DNA of 64,000 bases from Pseudogemmobacter bohemicus (GCF_003290025.1 NZ_QNHG01000001.1:13462-77461), one strand, 5' to 3'; shown: positions 44,511 through 53,656, counted from the first letter of the stretch. Notes: a model not told the origin generated them from the sequence alone. Made by a program: numbers and translations.

Positions 44511-44585
44511 GGCTATCCCCTGTTGTCCGGCCAACAGAACAATATCCCGGCGCGACAGGGATGCAACGCCGATGGCGGGCCGGGG

Positions 44586-45590
44586 TCAGACCCTGACCAG
44601 CTGCTTGCCGAAATTCTCGCCCTTCAGCATCCGGGTAAGAGCATGCGGCGCCGCTTCGATCCCTTCGGCCACATCTTCCCGCGCCTCCAGCAGCCCCTCC
44701 TGATACCAGCGGGTCAACTGGCTGCGGGCCTCGGCATAATGCGCCTCGAAATCGTCCAGCAAAAAACCCTCGATCCGGGCGCGGGCGACCAGGATCCTGC
44801 GCAGGAAGCGCGGGCCGATATCCGGCTGATCGAACCGGTCGGCAAGGGCGACGGTGCCCACGATAACGATGCGACCAAAGGTGTTGAGGTTCAGGAGCGC
44901 GGCGTCATGGATCGGCCCGGCAGTGTTGTCCATGAACACATCGACGCCCGAGGGGCAGGCTTTCGCAATCGCCCCGGTCAGATCGCTTTCGCTGCGGTGA
45001 TTGATGCCGGTCCGATAGCCGATGCCCTTGCACCACTCGATTTTCGCATCCGAACCGGCGATGGCAACGGGGTCGAACCCTTTGATCCGGGCGATCTGGC
45101 CCGCGATCTGGCCCACCGCGCCGGAAGCGGCCGAGATCAGCACCGTTTCGCCCTCTTTCGGCCGGCCGGTATGCAACAACGAGAAATAGGCGCTGAGCCC
45201 CGGCATCCCGAGGCATCCCAGCGAGGTCTGCACCGGCGCCGATGCCGGATCGAGCCGGATGGCCGTCTTCGCCGCAATGGTGGTCAGCGGTTGCCAGCCG
45301 AAATCATCGGCCTGGACGATGTCGCCGGGCCGGAACAGCGGCGATTCCGAGATGATAACCTCGCCCACCCCGCCACCGGTCATCATCTCGCCGGTCTTCT
45401 GGCTGGCGGCATAATTCTTTGCAGGGCTCAGTCGGGCGCGCATATAGGGGTCGACCGAAAGCCAGAGTGTGCGGACCAGCAGATCGCCGGGGCCGGCTGT
45501 TGGGGCGGCTCTTTGCTCAAGGCTGAAATCGTCGGGACCGGGCAAGCCGGTCGGAAAACGCTTGAGGATCCAGGTCGGATTTGACGTCAT
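44586..45590 (-). CDS. NADP-dependent oxidoreductase (prostaglandin/curcumin reductase type)
   Basis: A 334-residue zinc-independent MDR enzyme that reduces the double bond of enones with NADPH. Family marks: N-terminal LSVDPYMRARLS, GMPGLSAYFSLLHTGRPKEGE, cofactor motif SAASGAVGQIAGQIAR (about 155-170), GVDVFMDNTAGP and the RARIEGFLLDDF segment. The ATG is at 45590. Upstream at 45663-45694 lies a 7-bp inverted repeat that could bind a regulator. The lysR gene follows in the same direction. Confidence 0.9.
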   Translation of the reverse strand: MTSNPTWILKRFPTGLPGPDDFSLEQRAAPTAGPGDLLVRTLWLSVDPYMRARLSPAKNYAASQKTGEMMTGGGVGEVIISESPLFRPGDIVQADDFGWQPLTTIAAKTAIRLDPASAPVQTSLGCLGMPGLSAYFSLLHTGRPKEGETVLISAASGAVGQIAGQIARIKGFDPVAIAGSDAKIEWCKGIGYRTGINHRSESDLTGAIAKACPSGVDVFMDNTAGPIHDAALLNLNTFGRIVIVGTVALADRFDQPDIGPRFLRRILVARARIEGFLLDDFEAHYAEARSQLTRWYQEGLLEAREDVAEGIEAAPHALTRMLKGENFGKQLVRV

Positions 45591-45662
45591 GGCTTGGCCC
45601 CTGCTGTCTGAGATATGGCGCCAGATTAACCCCGAACCGGGCGCGGGCACAGAGGGCCGTTT

Positions 45663-45694
45663 CGAACTGACTGTTCTGTATTATGGACAGTTCG
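45663..45694. promoter_or_regulatory. Inverted repeat upstream of the NADP oxidoreductase gene
   Basis: CGAACTG at 45663-45669 and CAGTTCG at 45688-45694 face each other across 18 bp, with further inner symmetry (ACTGT...ACAGT). It lies about 75 bp upstream of the start at 45590. Size and place suit a TetR- or MarR-type operator; the protein that binds is unknown. Confidence 0.45.
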
Positions 45695-45989
45695 ATGTCT
45701 GGACAGAGCATAGGGGCGCGCCGTTCCACCCTGACGAATGCGCTGTCGGAGGCAGTGCGCCGCCGCTCCGGGGGACGCCTGTCCGTTTACAGGAGGTCGC
45801 GGGAAGGGGGCCGCCTCAGGGCATGGCCGCGAAGGCGGCTGCGGGTTGTCTTTGCAAGCGGCGGCCGTATCGACTGGCTGTATGTGTTCACCTCAGCCCC
45901 GGGCAGTGGTCCTCCGCACTTACACAGATGGAATGACGCCTGTATCGGGATATACTGCCAGGAGGTCCCGGCGCGACACGGGCGCAGGC
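45695..45989. other. Unassigned stretch before the priA fragment
   Basis: About 300 bp with open frames on both strands but no recognisable domain. The forward frame is continuous with the priA fragment, yet its residues (Arg-rich, low complexity) do not match PriA. Probably remnant DNA joined to priA by recombination. Confidence 0.35.
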
Positions 45990-46312
45990 GAATGAGCGTC
46001 GGCAGGCCAGCGCCCCCCCCTTTCGGCCGTTTTGCCGGCATCATCCTTTCCGGGGCCGATCTGCAACCGTTGTTCGATTTCGGAGCCGATCTCGCCCGGG
46101 CCGATGGCCCGATCCGCCAGGTCGGCGGCGAGGTGCTGGGTCCCACCCCCGCCCCTGTTGCCCGGGTACGCGGCCGCCACCGTGTTCGCCTGCTGATCCG
46201 TGCGCCGAAAAACGCCGCTCTGCAAAATGCCATTGCGGCCTGGCTGCGGCAGACCCGCCAGCCCAAAGGCATCCGGCTGGCCATTGATATCGACCCGCAA
46301 AGTTTTTTGTGA
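45990..46312 (+). pseudogene. priA: 3' end fragment of priA (primosomal helicase N')
   Basis: From about 45990 the frame reads PPPFGRFAGIILSGADLQPL, then RGRHRVRLLIRAPKN and ends RLAIDIDPQSFL with a stop at 46310-46312. This is the C-terminal domain of PriA, including its invariant ending DVDPQSFL-like. About 100 of some 730 residues remain; the helicase and zinc-binding parts are absent. An intact priA must be elsewhere because the gene is nearly essential, so this is a detached duplicate end or a rearrangement break. Confidence 0.85.
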
Positions 46313-46519
46313 CAGGGTCTTTTCTGGCCGCGCGAAGGGGGCGCTGCCCCCGCCTGCCTGCGGCAGCCTCCCCCGGAGTATTTCGGTCAAGAGGAATGGG
46401 CTTTCCTCCTGATCGGCTTTGTCGCACTCGCCTTCTGCCCGGCGGGTTCGTGTTTGTGGGTCGGCGGGTCGGGCTTGCCCCATGAAGAAACCTGCCCCTG
46501 ATTTCCGAACACCGGACTG

Positions 46520-46790
46520 ATCGGCTACAGTCATGCCCTGAAGCGCCGTGGCGCGCTGATGGTGTGGTTTGACCCGGAGATGGCCTGGTTCGCGGCCCCG
46601 AACGGAGGGCCGGGTCATCCTGAGAGGGGCCCGGCGGCGGCCATTCAGTTCTGCCTTCAGGTCAAGCTGCTGTTCCGGTTGCCGCTTCGGTAAACGGAAG
46701 GGTTTGTGGAGAGCCTGCTGGCCCTGTCTGGTCCCGGCTGGACGGTGCCCTTCATCGGGCGATCCCTCCACCGGAAGGCTCCTTGAACCG
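46520..46790 (+). pseudogene. IS5-like transposase N-terminal fragment
   Basis: The forward frame reads ALKRRGALMVWFDPEMAWF, then AAAIQFCLQVKLLFRLPLR and a TAA, after which GFVESLLALSGPGWTVPFIG continues in another frame. This matches the start of IS5-type transposases. It is a frameshifted relic without a catalytic core. The stretch from 46791 to the hutF promoter shows no further gene. Confidence 0.7.
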
Positions 46791-47023
46791 CTGGCGTTCC
46801 ACTGCCTGATCTCAAACTCCCCGGTGAGCGCATTGTGCCGCAGACCTTCCCGACCCTGGGGCGTGCGCCTGCTCCGCATGCACCGCTTTATGCCACCCGG
46901 CACGCCCGGAGCCGTCCCCATGCGCCGACGATAGCCGGGAGCGGGGGGAAATCCGACCTTATCCCCAGTAGCGCAACAAAGCCGCCAGGGGCCATCATCA
47001 ATCCCGATTGACGCGCTTTAAAA

Positions 47024-47031
47024 GTATATAC
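47024..47031. promoter_or_regulatory. HutC-like operator upstream of hutF
   Basis: GTATATAC, flanked by A on both sides in an AT-rich patch, lies 55 bp upstream of the hutF start. HutC repressors of histidine use recognise TGTATATACA-like sites in many proteobacteria, so this is a plausible operator. The match covers only the core. Confidence 0.5.
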
Positions 47032-47086
47032 ATATTCAGGTCCGGCGCCTCGCGTTACCTGAATACAGCCCTTGGGGGAGGTCATC

Positions 47087-48448
47087 ATGCGCATCCATGC
47101 GGCACAGGCATATCTGCCTGGCGGAGCGGCGGAAAACGTTGCGGTCTCGATTGACGGTGCGACGATCCGCGCGGTCGAAACCGGAGCCGCGCCGGCGCCC
47201 GGCGATATCCGGGTCGATGCCCTGATCCCCGGCATGAGCAATCTGCACAGCCACGCCTTCCAGCGCGGTTTTGCCGGGCTTACCGAGCATCGCGGCGAAA
47301 GTCGGGACAGTTTCTGGACCTGGCGCGAGATGATGTATCGCTTCGCGCTCGCGCTCTCGCCCGATGAGATGCAGGCCATTGTCGCATTGGCCTGTGTCGA
47401 GATGCTTGAGGCCGGCTACACCAGGCTCGGCGAATTCCATTACCTGCATCACGGCACCGATGGCCGCCCCTATGCCGATCCCGCCGAGATGTCGGCGCGG
47501 ATTTTTGCGGCGGCCGCACGGACCGGTATCGCGCTGACCCATCTGCCGGTGTTTTACGCTCATGGTGGTTTCGGTCCGGCTCCGGCGGGCGAGGGGCAGC
47601 GCCGCTTTCTGCACAGCCCGGATGCGTTTCGCGCGCTGATGGAGCGCTGCGACCAGATGCTCACCCGGCCGCAGGACCGGCTGGGGCTGGCCGCCCATTC
47701 CCTGCGCGGCGCCACGGTCGGCGAGATTGCGACCCTGGCGGAGGATTTCCCCGGCCGTCCCTTTCACATCCATGTCGCCGAGCAACTTCGCGAGGTCGAA
47801 GACTGTCTCGCCCATACCGGCGCGCGCCCGGTGGCCTGGCTTCTCGACAATGCGCCGGTCGGGCCGGACTGGTGCCTGATCCACGCCACCCATCTTGATG
47901 CGGCTGAAATCACCGGCATCGCCCGCGCGGGCGCCGTTGCCGGTCTCTGCCCGGTGACCGAGGCCAATCTGGGCGACGGCATCTTCCCTGCCGGCCCGTT
48001 TCTCGACCAGGGCGGGTGCTTCGGCATCGGCACTGACAGCAATATCCGCATCTCGCTGAGCGAGGAGCTGCGGCTGCTGGAATATTCGCAGCGCCTCGCC
48101 AGCCATGAGCGCAACCTTTTCGCCGGTGCCGGTGGCTCGACCGGAGAGCGGCTCTTTACGGCTGCGCTGGAGGGCGGCGCCCGGGCGCTTGGCGTCGGGG
48201 CCAGAGAGAACGCGGCGGCAGAGATCGCGGTGGGCGCGCCGGCGGACCTGGTCGGGTTGCGGGACAGCCTATCCCCCGGAGCCGCGCCGGCGCGGTTGCT
48301 GGACCGCTGGATTTTCGGCCCGGATCTCCGGGTCAGCGATGTCTGGGCATGGGGCGTCCGGCAGGTGGAGGGCGGTCGCCATATCGCACGCGACGCGATC
48401 AGGGCAGAGGCGGCGGCCGCGCTGCGCACTATCCTGCACCGCGCGTGA
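47087..48448 (+). CDS. hutF: Formimidoylglutamate deiminase HutF
   Basis: HutF hydrolyses N-formimino-L-glutamate to N-formyl-L-glutamate and ammonia in the five-step histidine degradation pathway. The 453-residue amidohydrolase shows the metal site NLHSHAFQRG (His54, His56), the family segment RDSFWTWREMMYRFA, HIHVAEQ (about 225-231) and the Asp in GTDSNIRISLSEELRLLE. The ATG at 47087 follows GGGGGAGGTCATC; an in-frame GTG at 47072 is less likely. No other hut gene is in the window, so it is separated from the rest of the pathway or lies at the edge of a rearranged hut cluster. Confidence 0.93.
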   Translation: MRIHAAQAYLPGGAAENVAVSIDGATIRAVETGAAPAPGDIRVDALIPGMSNLHSHAFQRGFAGLTEHRGESRDSFWTWREMMYRFALALSPDEMQAIVALACVEMLEAGYTRLGEFHYLHHGTDGRPYADPAEMSARIFAAAARTGIALTHLPVFYAHGGFGPAPAGEGQRRFLHSPDAFRALMERCDQMLTRPQDRLGLAAHSLRGATVGEIATLAEDFPGRPFHIHVAEQLREVEDCLAHTGARPVAWLLDNAPVGPDWCLIHATHLDAAEITGIARAGAVAGLCPVTEANLGDGIFPAGPFLDQGGCFGIGTDSNIRISLSEELRLLEYSQRLASHERNLFAGAGGSTGERLFTAALEGGARALGVGARENAAAEIAVGAPADLVGLRDSLSPGAAPARLLDRWIFGPDLRVSDVWAWGVRQVEGGRHIARDAIRAEAAAALRTILHRA

Positions 48449-48920
48449 GCGCCCCGCCTGCACCGCGCGTGGACGACTCAAAATGGGGGCCGCGTCCGGC
48501 GGGACAGTCAATAATGTGTAATGTATAGGATTCTCCGCAAGAAGATGCCAACACATTCGGGTCGACGCACGATCTTATTTATATAGCTACATGTTGATGC
48601 GGTTTGATACGGTCTGACCGTTGGGTGCGACGCGACTGGAACTGCATGTTCGATACAGATATGCTGCTCCCAACGGTGCCATTCCGAACCTCGATTCATC
48701 GTACGCTTGCGGGACGGCGTGAGGTCGCGTATTCTTTCCTGACAGGACTATCCAAAGTGCCGTCGGACGGAGTGCCAGCTCCTCCGGCGGTTTTCTTTTT
48801 CGCAGGTCGCGCTGCCCGAAACTGCGGGACACCTGCGTCATAACCCATTGATTTGCATAAGGCGCTGTAGATCAGATGCAGGGCACCTGATCGTTGATTT
48901 TCTTCGCTTTTCTGGAAGAA
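48449..48920. other. Gene-free stretch between hutF and tRNA-Tyr
   Basis: About 470 bp without a recognisable gene. Overlapping open frames on both strands (about 48590-48840) lack domains and conflict with each other. GCCAGCTCCTCCGGCGG followed by TTTTCTTTTT at about 48774-48800 could be a terminator for something transcribed rightwards. Possibly remnant DNA downstream of the tRNA gene. Confidence 0.4.
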
Positions 48921-49004
48921 TGGTGGGCGACCCTGGAATCGAACCAGGCATGAGTCTCCTCGGCGGAGTTACAGTCCGCTGCCGCACCTTGCAGCACGTC
49001 GCCC
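48921..49004 (-). tRNA. tRNA-Tyr (GTA)
   Basis: On the reverse strand the gene starts GGGCGAC, pairs with GTCGCCC before ACCA, and has anticodon loop CTGTAAC with GTA, a long variable arm and the T loop TTCGATT. Length is 84 nt including an encoded CCA. It is divergent from rlmB, an arrangement I recall from Rhodobacterales. Confidence 0.95.
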
Positions 49005-49182
49005 TCTGGGGCCGGGAGATAGCCGGGGGGGCTCATGGCGTCAAGGGGCTGCGGGCAGAGTTTTTCGCGCAGGCAGGCCATTTCCCGGGGCGGATCCTTT
49101 TGTCTTGCGCTTTCCTCTCGATTCCGCCTTTGGTCCGCTGATATTCATGGCGCAGCAGATGGTGCCGGACGGGGATGATGCG

Positions 49183-49959
49183 ATGAAGAAACCTGCCTGG
49201 GTGGTCGATAAGGAACGTGCGAAGCGGGCCGAAGCGAAGGAGACTGTCTGGCTTTTCGGCCTTCACGCCGTGCGCGATGCGCTGCTGAACCCGCGGCGGG
49301 AAAAGCTGCGGCTGGTGGTGACCAAAAACGCCTTCGACAAGCTTGAGGATGCTGTTGCCGCTTCGGGGCTGGAGCCGGAGATGGTTGATCCGCGCAAATT
49401 CGATGTGCCGATTGACCCGGGCTCGGTGCATCAGGGCGCCGCGATGGAGGTGAAGCCGCTCAACTGGGGCAGCCTTGAGGATGTGGCGGTCTCGGGCGAG
49501 GGGGCGCCGCTGGTCGTGCTGCTTGACCGCGTCACCGATCCGCATAATGCCGGCGCGGTGCTGCGTTCGGCTGAGGTGTTCGGTGCCCGTGCTGTGATTG
49601 CACCGCGCCACCATTCCGCGCCCGAAACCGGTGCGCTGGCAAAGACCGCCTCGGGCGCGCTGGAGCGGCAGCCCTATCTCAGGGTCACCAATCTCGCCGA
49701 TGCGATGAATGAGCTGCGCGATATGGGCTATTTGCTGATCGGGCTGGCGGGTGAGGCGGAGCTGACCTTGACAGAGGCGCTGACCCAGGCCGGGACGCGG
49801 CCGGTCGGGCTGGTTATGGGCGCCGAAGGGCCTGGTTTGCGGGAGAAGACCCGCGAGACCTGCGATCTGATCGCGCGGATTCCGGCCTCGGGCGGCTTTG
49901 GCAGTCTGAACGTCTCGAATGCGGCTGCGGTGGCGCTTTACGCGGCGGCGACGCGTTGA
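49183..49959 (+). CDS. rlmB: 23S rRNA (guanosine-2'-O)-methyltransferase RlmB-like
   Basis: A SpoU/TrmH-family methyltransferase that probably methylates the ribose of G2251 in 23S rRNA. The N-terminal substrate-binding domain (ETVWLFGLHAVRDALLNP) is followed by the knotted SPOUT domain: LLDRVTDPHNAGAVLRSAEVFGA (motif 1), LVMGAEGPGLREKT (motif 2) and IPASGGFGSLNVSNAAAVALY (motif 3). I place the start at the ATG at 49183 (258 aa); an earlier ATG at 49147 is possible. It acts in the cytoplasm on the ribosome. A terminator-like hairpin follows 165 bp after the stop. Confidence 0.92.
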   Translation: MKKPAWVVDKERAKRAEAKETVWLFGLHAVRDALLNPRREKLRLVVTKNAFDKLEDAVAASGLEPEMVDPRKFDVPIDPGSVHQGAAMEVKPLNWGSLEDVAVSGEGAPLVVLLDRVTDPHNAGAVLRSAEVFGARAVIAPRHHSAPETGALAKTASGALERQPYLRVTNLADAMNELRDMGYLLIGLAGEAELTLTEALTQAGTRPVGLVMGAEGPGLREKTRETCDLIARIPASGGFGSLNVSNAAAVALYAAATR

Positions 49960-50366
49960 GTCTCGCTCTGAAAGGGCTGTCTTTCGGTCTGATCGGCAAT
50001 GCCTGCTGATCACAAAGATGCGAACGGCCCTTTAATACAGCAGTAATGTTTCTAAGTCACAGTTATGAGGCGCGGGAACTGGAACCCCCGTCCTTGTTTG
50101 CACTGTCCCTCGTTCCGCACCTTGGCGCCCGCGCGATCTGCGCAGGGCGCCTTTTCTTTCCACCCCGCGCTTTCCCTTTCAGCTCGCATGCCCGACCGGC
50201 AGGCGGTTTTGCGGCTTCTTGCCCGGTTTCAAGCAGTGCTGCGACGCGGCGGACATAAAATTACCAAAAAATAGCAAATGAGGTTGCATTATTGCGTCAC
50301 GAAACTTACACCTCCTGACAACGGCCCGCTGATTCTGCGGCGCGGCGCAAAATCAGGAGTTCGCTC
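49960..50366. other. Intergenic stretch between rlmB and ccr
   Basis: About 400 bp. It contains the hairpin terminator at 50124-50157 and an AT-rich patch (50260-50295) that is the likely ccr promoter area. CAGGAG precedes the ccr start. No gene is recognised; short open frames here look like chance. Confidence 0.45.
50124..50157 (+). terminator. Rho-independent terminator candidate
   Basis: GGCGCCCGCGC pairs with GCGC-A-GGGCGCC (one bulged A) around GATCT, followed by TTTTCTTT. It would end transcripts from the rlmB side. Confidence 0.6.
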
Positions 50367-51659
50367 ATGGCACTGGACAGACAGGCACCGATCATGACCT
50401 ACGACGCCCCCAGGAAAGACCTCTATGAGATTGGTGAAATGCCGCCGCTGGGCCATGTGCCCGGGAAGATGTATGCTTGGGCGATCCGCCGCGAGCGTCA
50501 TGGCGAGCCGGAAACTGCGATGCAGCTGGAGGTTGTCGATACCTGGAAGCTCGACAGCCATGAGGTGCTGGTGCTCGTGATGGCCGCAGGCGTGAATTAC
50601 AACGGTGTCTGGGCCGGTCTCGGTGTGCCGATTTCGCCCTTCGACGTGCATAAGCAGGACTATCATATCGCCGGTTCCGATGCCTCGGGCATCGTCTGGG
50701 CGGTGGGCGACAAGGTCAAACGCTGGAAGGTCGGCGATGAGGTCGTGATCCATTGCAACCAGGACGATGGCGATGACGAGGAGTGCAATGGCGGCGACCC
50801 GATGTTCTCGCCGACGCAGCGGATCTGGGGCTATGAGACGCATGACGGCTCGTTCAGCCAGTTCACCAAGGTGCAGGCGCAGCAATTGATGGAGCGCCCA
50901 AGGCATCTCAGCTGGGAGGAGTCGGCCTGCTACACGCTGACCCTTGCCACCGCCTACCGGATGCTCTTTGGCCATGCGCCGCATGATCTGAAGCCGGGCC
51001 AGAATGTGCTGGTCTGGGGCGCTTCGGGCGGGTTGGGTTCCTATGCGATCCAGCTTGCGAATACCGCCGGCGCCAATGCGATCGGCGTCATCTCGGATGA
51101 GACCAAGCGCGATTTCGTCATGTCGCTGGGTGCGAAAGGCGTGATCAACCGCAATGAGTTCAAATGCTGGGGGCAATTGCCCAAAGTGAACTCGGACGAA
51201 TATAACGTCTGGCTGAAAGAGGCGCGCAAATTCGGCAAGGCGATCTGGGATATTTTCGGCAAAGGTGTCAGCCCGGATATCGTCTTTGAACATCCCGGCG
51301 AGCAGACTTTCCCGGTCTCGTCGCTGGTGTGCAAAAAAGGCGGCATGGTGGTGATCTGCGCCGGCACCTCGGGCTTCAACTGTACCTTTGACGTCCGCTA
51401 TATGTGGATGCATCAAAAGCGCCTGCAGGGCAGCCATTTCGCCCATCTGAAACAGGCGTCCGCCGCCAATAAACTGATGTGCGAGCGCCGTCTTGACCCC
51501 TGCATGTCCGAGGTCTTCCCCTGGGCCGAGATCCCGCGCGCCCATACGCTGATGTGGAAGAACCAGCACAAGCCCGGCAATATGGCCGTGCTGGTTCAGG
51601 CACCGCGCACCGGGCTGCGGACCTTTGAGGACACGCTGGAAGCCAGCCGCAACCGCTGA
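50367..51659 (+). CDS. ccr: Crotonyl-CoA carboxylase/reductase
   Basis: Ccr uses NADPH and CO2 to turn crotonyl-CoA into ethylmalonyl-CoA, the key step of the ethylmalonyl-CoA pathway for acetyl-CoA assimilation. The 430-residue MDR protein has the family N-terminus (YEIGEMPPLGHVPGKMYAWAIR), GVNYNGVWAGLG, HIAGSDASGIVWAVG, the catechol-like DDGDDEECNGGDPMFSPTQR insert and the cofactor motif WGASGGLGSYAIQLA. Full length for Ccr. It lies alone between two terminators, so it has its own promoter. It supports assignment to alphaproteobacteria. Confidence 0.97.
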   Translation: MALDRQAPIMTYDAPRKDLYEIGEMPPLGHVPGKMYAWAIRRERHGEPETAMQLEVVDTWKLDSHEVLVLVMAAGVNYNGVWAGLGVPISPFDVHKQDYHIAGSDASGIVWAVGDKVKRWKVGDEVVIHCNQDDGDDEECNGGDPMFSPTQRIWGYETHDGSFSQFTKVQAQQLMERPRHLSWEESACYTLTLATAYRMLFGHAPHDLKPGQNVLVWGASGGLGSYAIQLANTAGANAIGVISDETKRDFVMSLGAKGVINRNEFKCWGQLPKVNSDEYNVWLKEARKFGKAIWDIFGKGVSPDIVFEHPGEQTFPVSSLVCKKGGMVVICAGTSGFNCTFDVRYMWMHQKRLQGSHFAHLKQASAANKLMCERRLDPCMSEVFPWAEIPRAHTLMWKNQHKPGNMAVLVQAPRTGLRTFEDTLEASRNR

Positions 51660-51697
51660 TCATCGGTGCCGGAATGGCCCTGTATCGCTGAAACCGG

Positions 51698-51727
51698 GCG
51701 CCGCATCTGCAAGGATGCGGCGCTTTT
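51698..51727 (+). terminator. Rho-independent terminator of ccr
   Basis: A perfect 10-bp stem GCGCCGCATC / GATGCGGCGC with loop TGCAAG, followed directly by TTTT. It lies 39 bp after the ccr stop codon. Confidence 0.88.
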
Positions 51728-51844
51728 CCGTCGCTGTTTCTATTGTGGTGATAGCGAGACTGGATTGTTCAGAAAGTGACGGATATTCGCCACTGAGAGG
51801 GAAATGATAAACTTGACCGGATTTTCTCTGTTTCAGGTGGTATT

Positions 51845-52021
51845 ATGGGGCACGACTGGGTTTTCGATGTCCTCAGGGACTTGCGGACTTACGCATTGAA
51901 CAATGACCTGCCTGAACTTGCGCAAAAGGTTGAGGAAGCATTGCGTGTGGCCGAGCTGGAAATCGGCAAGCCCGCGGTGAAAGAGGACAAGCGGCCCGGC
52001 ACCAAGGGGCTGCCGCATTAG
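51845..52021 (+). CDS. Small conserved-looking protein (58 aa)
   Basis: ATG at 51845 to TAG at 52019-52021 gives MGHDWVFDVLRDLRTYALNN then DLPELAQKVEEALRVAELE. It is helical and charged with a Lys/Gly-rich tail and no cysteines. I recall similar 60-residue proteins in Rhodobacterales, always of unknown function, so I think it is real in spite of its size. The ribosome binding site is weak (CAGGTGGTATT). It lies 83 bp before the RecD-like helicase gene in the same direction. Confidence 0.6.
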   Translation: MGHDWVFDVLRDLRTYALNNDLPELAQKVEEALRVAELEIGKPAVKEDKRPGTKGLPH

Positions 52022-52104
52022 GCCCTGACTGTCTGGCGCCCGACCGGCGTGTTTTCACCCTGTGATCGCTGGCACTTCCGGATGGCAGAGGATAGGCTCC
52101 GGCC

Positions 52105-53646
52105 ATGCAGGCACAGGCCCCCCAATTCTCCGATGATCAGGCCGAGGCCTGGGACCGCATTTCCTCCGGGCTGAGATCCCAGGGGGTCGATATCGACAAT
52201 GGCATTCTGGTGCCGCCGGCTGAGGGGCGGGCCTCGGTAATGGCGGTGATCGGCAAGGCGGGGTCCGGCAAGACGCTCTTGCTGGCGGAGCTGTACAAGG
52301 CGCTGAAAGGGGCCGGGGTCGAGATCGTCTCGGGCGACTGGGAGGGCAAGCGCCGCAAAGAGCGCCGCAGCCTTGCGATCCTCGCGCCCACCAATAAGGC
52401 GGCCTCGGTGCTGCGCCAGCGCGGCGTACCGGCGACGACGATCCACCGCATTCTCTATACGCCGGTCTATGATCCGCAATATGAACGCATCGCCGAATGG
52501 CTGGCCGGCCAGGCCGAGCGGCCAAAGGTCGAGGGGCTGACCGAAGAGGCGATGGACCGCGCCTATGCCTTTTACCAGCAGGTCGCCTCGATCCCCGGCG
52601 CGCTGGCGGCGGCGGGGCTGAAAGGCTCCGATTTTATCCAGGGCTGGAAACGGCGCGAGGATCCGCTGGATATCGGCTTTGTCGATGAGGCCTCGATGCT
52701 GGATGAGCGTCAGTTCAGCGACCTGCAGGAGATTTTCCCCCGCCTCGTGCTGTTCGGCGATCCGGCGCAGCTCGCTCCGGTCGGGCAATCGGGTAAGATG
52801 GTGTTCGAGTCGCTGGAGCCGCAGCAGCGGCTTGATCTGCACCGGATCCACCGCCAGACCCAGGACAATCCGATCCTTGATCTCGCCCATGCGCTGGCGG
52901 ATGACCGCCTCGAATTCGACGCTTTCGAGCGGCTGGTGCGCGAAAAGGCAGCCCAGGATGACCGGGTGGTCTGGTCCGAGCGGGTGGATGCCGATCTGAT
53001 GGCGCGCTCGCCGGTGCTGGTGTGGCGCAATGCGACGCGGGTGAAGCTGATCACCGCCTTTCGCCTCGGGCATGGCGCGCCGGTGGATGATCTGATGCCG
53101 GGGGAGCCGCTGATCTGCGACGGGATCGAGCTGCCGCTGAAACACCGCAAGAAGCGGGTGGACCTGGAGGCGCGTGGCCTTATCAAGGGCGCGCAGGTGA
53201 TCTATCTGGGGCCGGGAAACCGCTCGGGTTTTGCGAAACTGCATGTGATCGGGGCGGAAGACCCGCAGCTCTCGGTCGCCTCGATCATCAAGATCGAGCG
53301 TCCGGATGAAGAGGAGCCCTTCATCCCGCATGCCCATACGATGGGGGCGGCGTTTTTGCACGGTGCGGCGGTGACGATCCATAAAGCCCAGGGCTCGCAA
53401 TGGCCCGAGGTGCAGGTCTTCGCCCCCGATCTTTCTGCGGCGGCCTGGGCGAACCGGACCGAAGCCGGTGTGCCCTTGTGGAAACGCCTCGCCTATGTGG
53501 CGATCACCCGGGCCGAGACGCGGCTGCATTGGGTGGTCAGAAATCGCCTCGCGCGGCCAAAACAGCCCCTGGGGATCTCCGATCTGCGCGCCGCACCGAA
53601 GCTTGAGCTGAAATCCGGTGACGAGATGGACGAGAGGCTGACCTGA
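52105..53646 (+). CDS. RecD-like ATP-dependent DNA helicase
   Basis: A 513-residue SF1 helicase. Walker A GKAGSGKT (50-57), motif Ia LAPTNKAASVLRQRG with THRIL, Walker B FVDEAS (about 192-197), LFGDPAQLAPVGQSG (motif III) and the UvrD_C_2-type C-terminus: VTIHKAQGSQWPEVQVF (motif V) and LAYVAITRAETRLHWV (motif VI). It lacks the exonuclease and large accessory domains of RecBCD subunits, so a stand-alone role in repair or fork processing is likely. It is seen widely in Rhodobacterales in my recollection. A palindromic repeat pair follows the stop codon. Confidence 0.9.
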   Translation: MQAQAPQFSDDQAEAWDRISSGLRSQGVDIDNGILVPPAEGRASVMAVIGKAGSGKTLLLAELYKALKGAGVEIVSGDWEGKRRKERRSLAILAPTNKAASVLRQRGVPATTIHRILYTPVYDPQYERIAEWLAGQAERPKVEGLTEEAMDRAYAFYQQVASIPGALAAAGLKGSDFIQGWKRREDPLDIGFVDEASMLDERQFSDLQEIFPRLVLFGDPAQLAPVGQSGKMVFESLEPQQRLDLHRIHRQTQDNPILDLAHALADDRLEFDAFERLVREKAAQDDRVVWSERVDADLMARSPVLVWRNATRVKLITAFRLGHGAPVDDLMPGEPLICDGIELPLKHRKKRVDLEARGLIKGAQVIYLGPGNRSGFAKLHVIGAEDPQLSVASIIKIERPDEEEPFIPHAHTMGAAFLHGAAVTIHKAQGSQWPEVQVFAPDLSAAAWANRTEAGVPLWKRLAYVAITRAETRLHWVVRNRLARPKQPLGISDLRAAPKLELKSGDEMDERLT

Positions 53647-53656
53647 CGCGGGCGGC

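Noticed and set aside
43839-45584. 581-codon forward frame across lysR and the oxidoreductase gene
   Set aside because: It is antisense to two recognisable genes and has no domain of its own.
52018-53529. 503-codon reverse frame inside the RecD-like helicase gene
   Set aside because: Antisense shadow: Arg/His-rich, no domain, while the forward frame has all helicase motifs.
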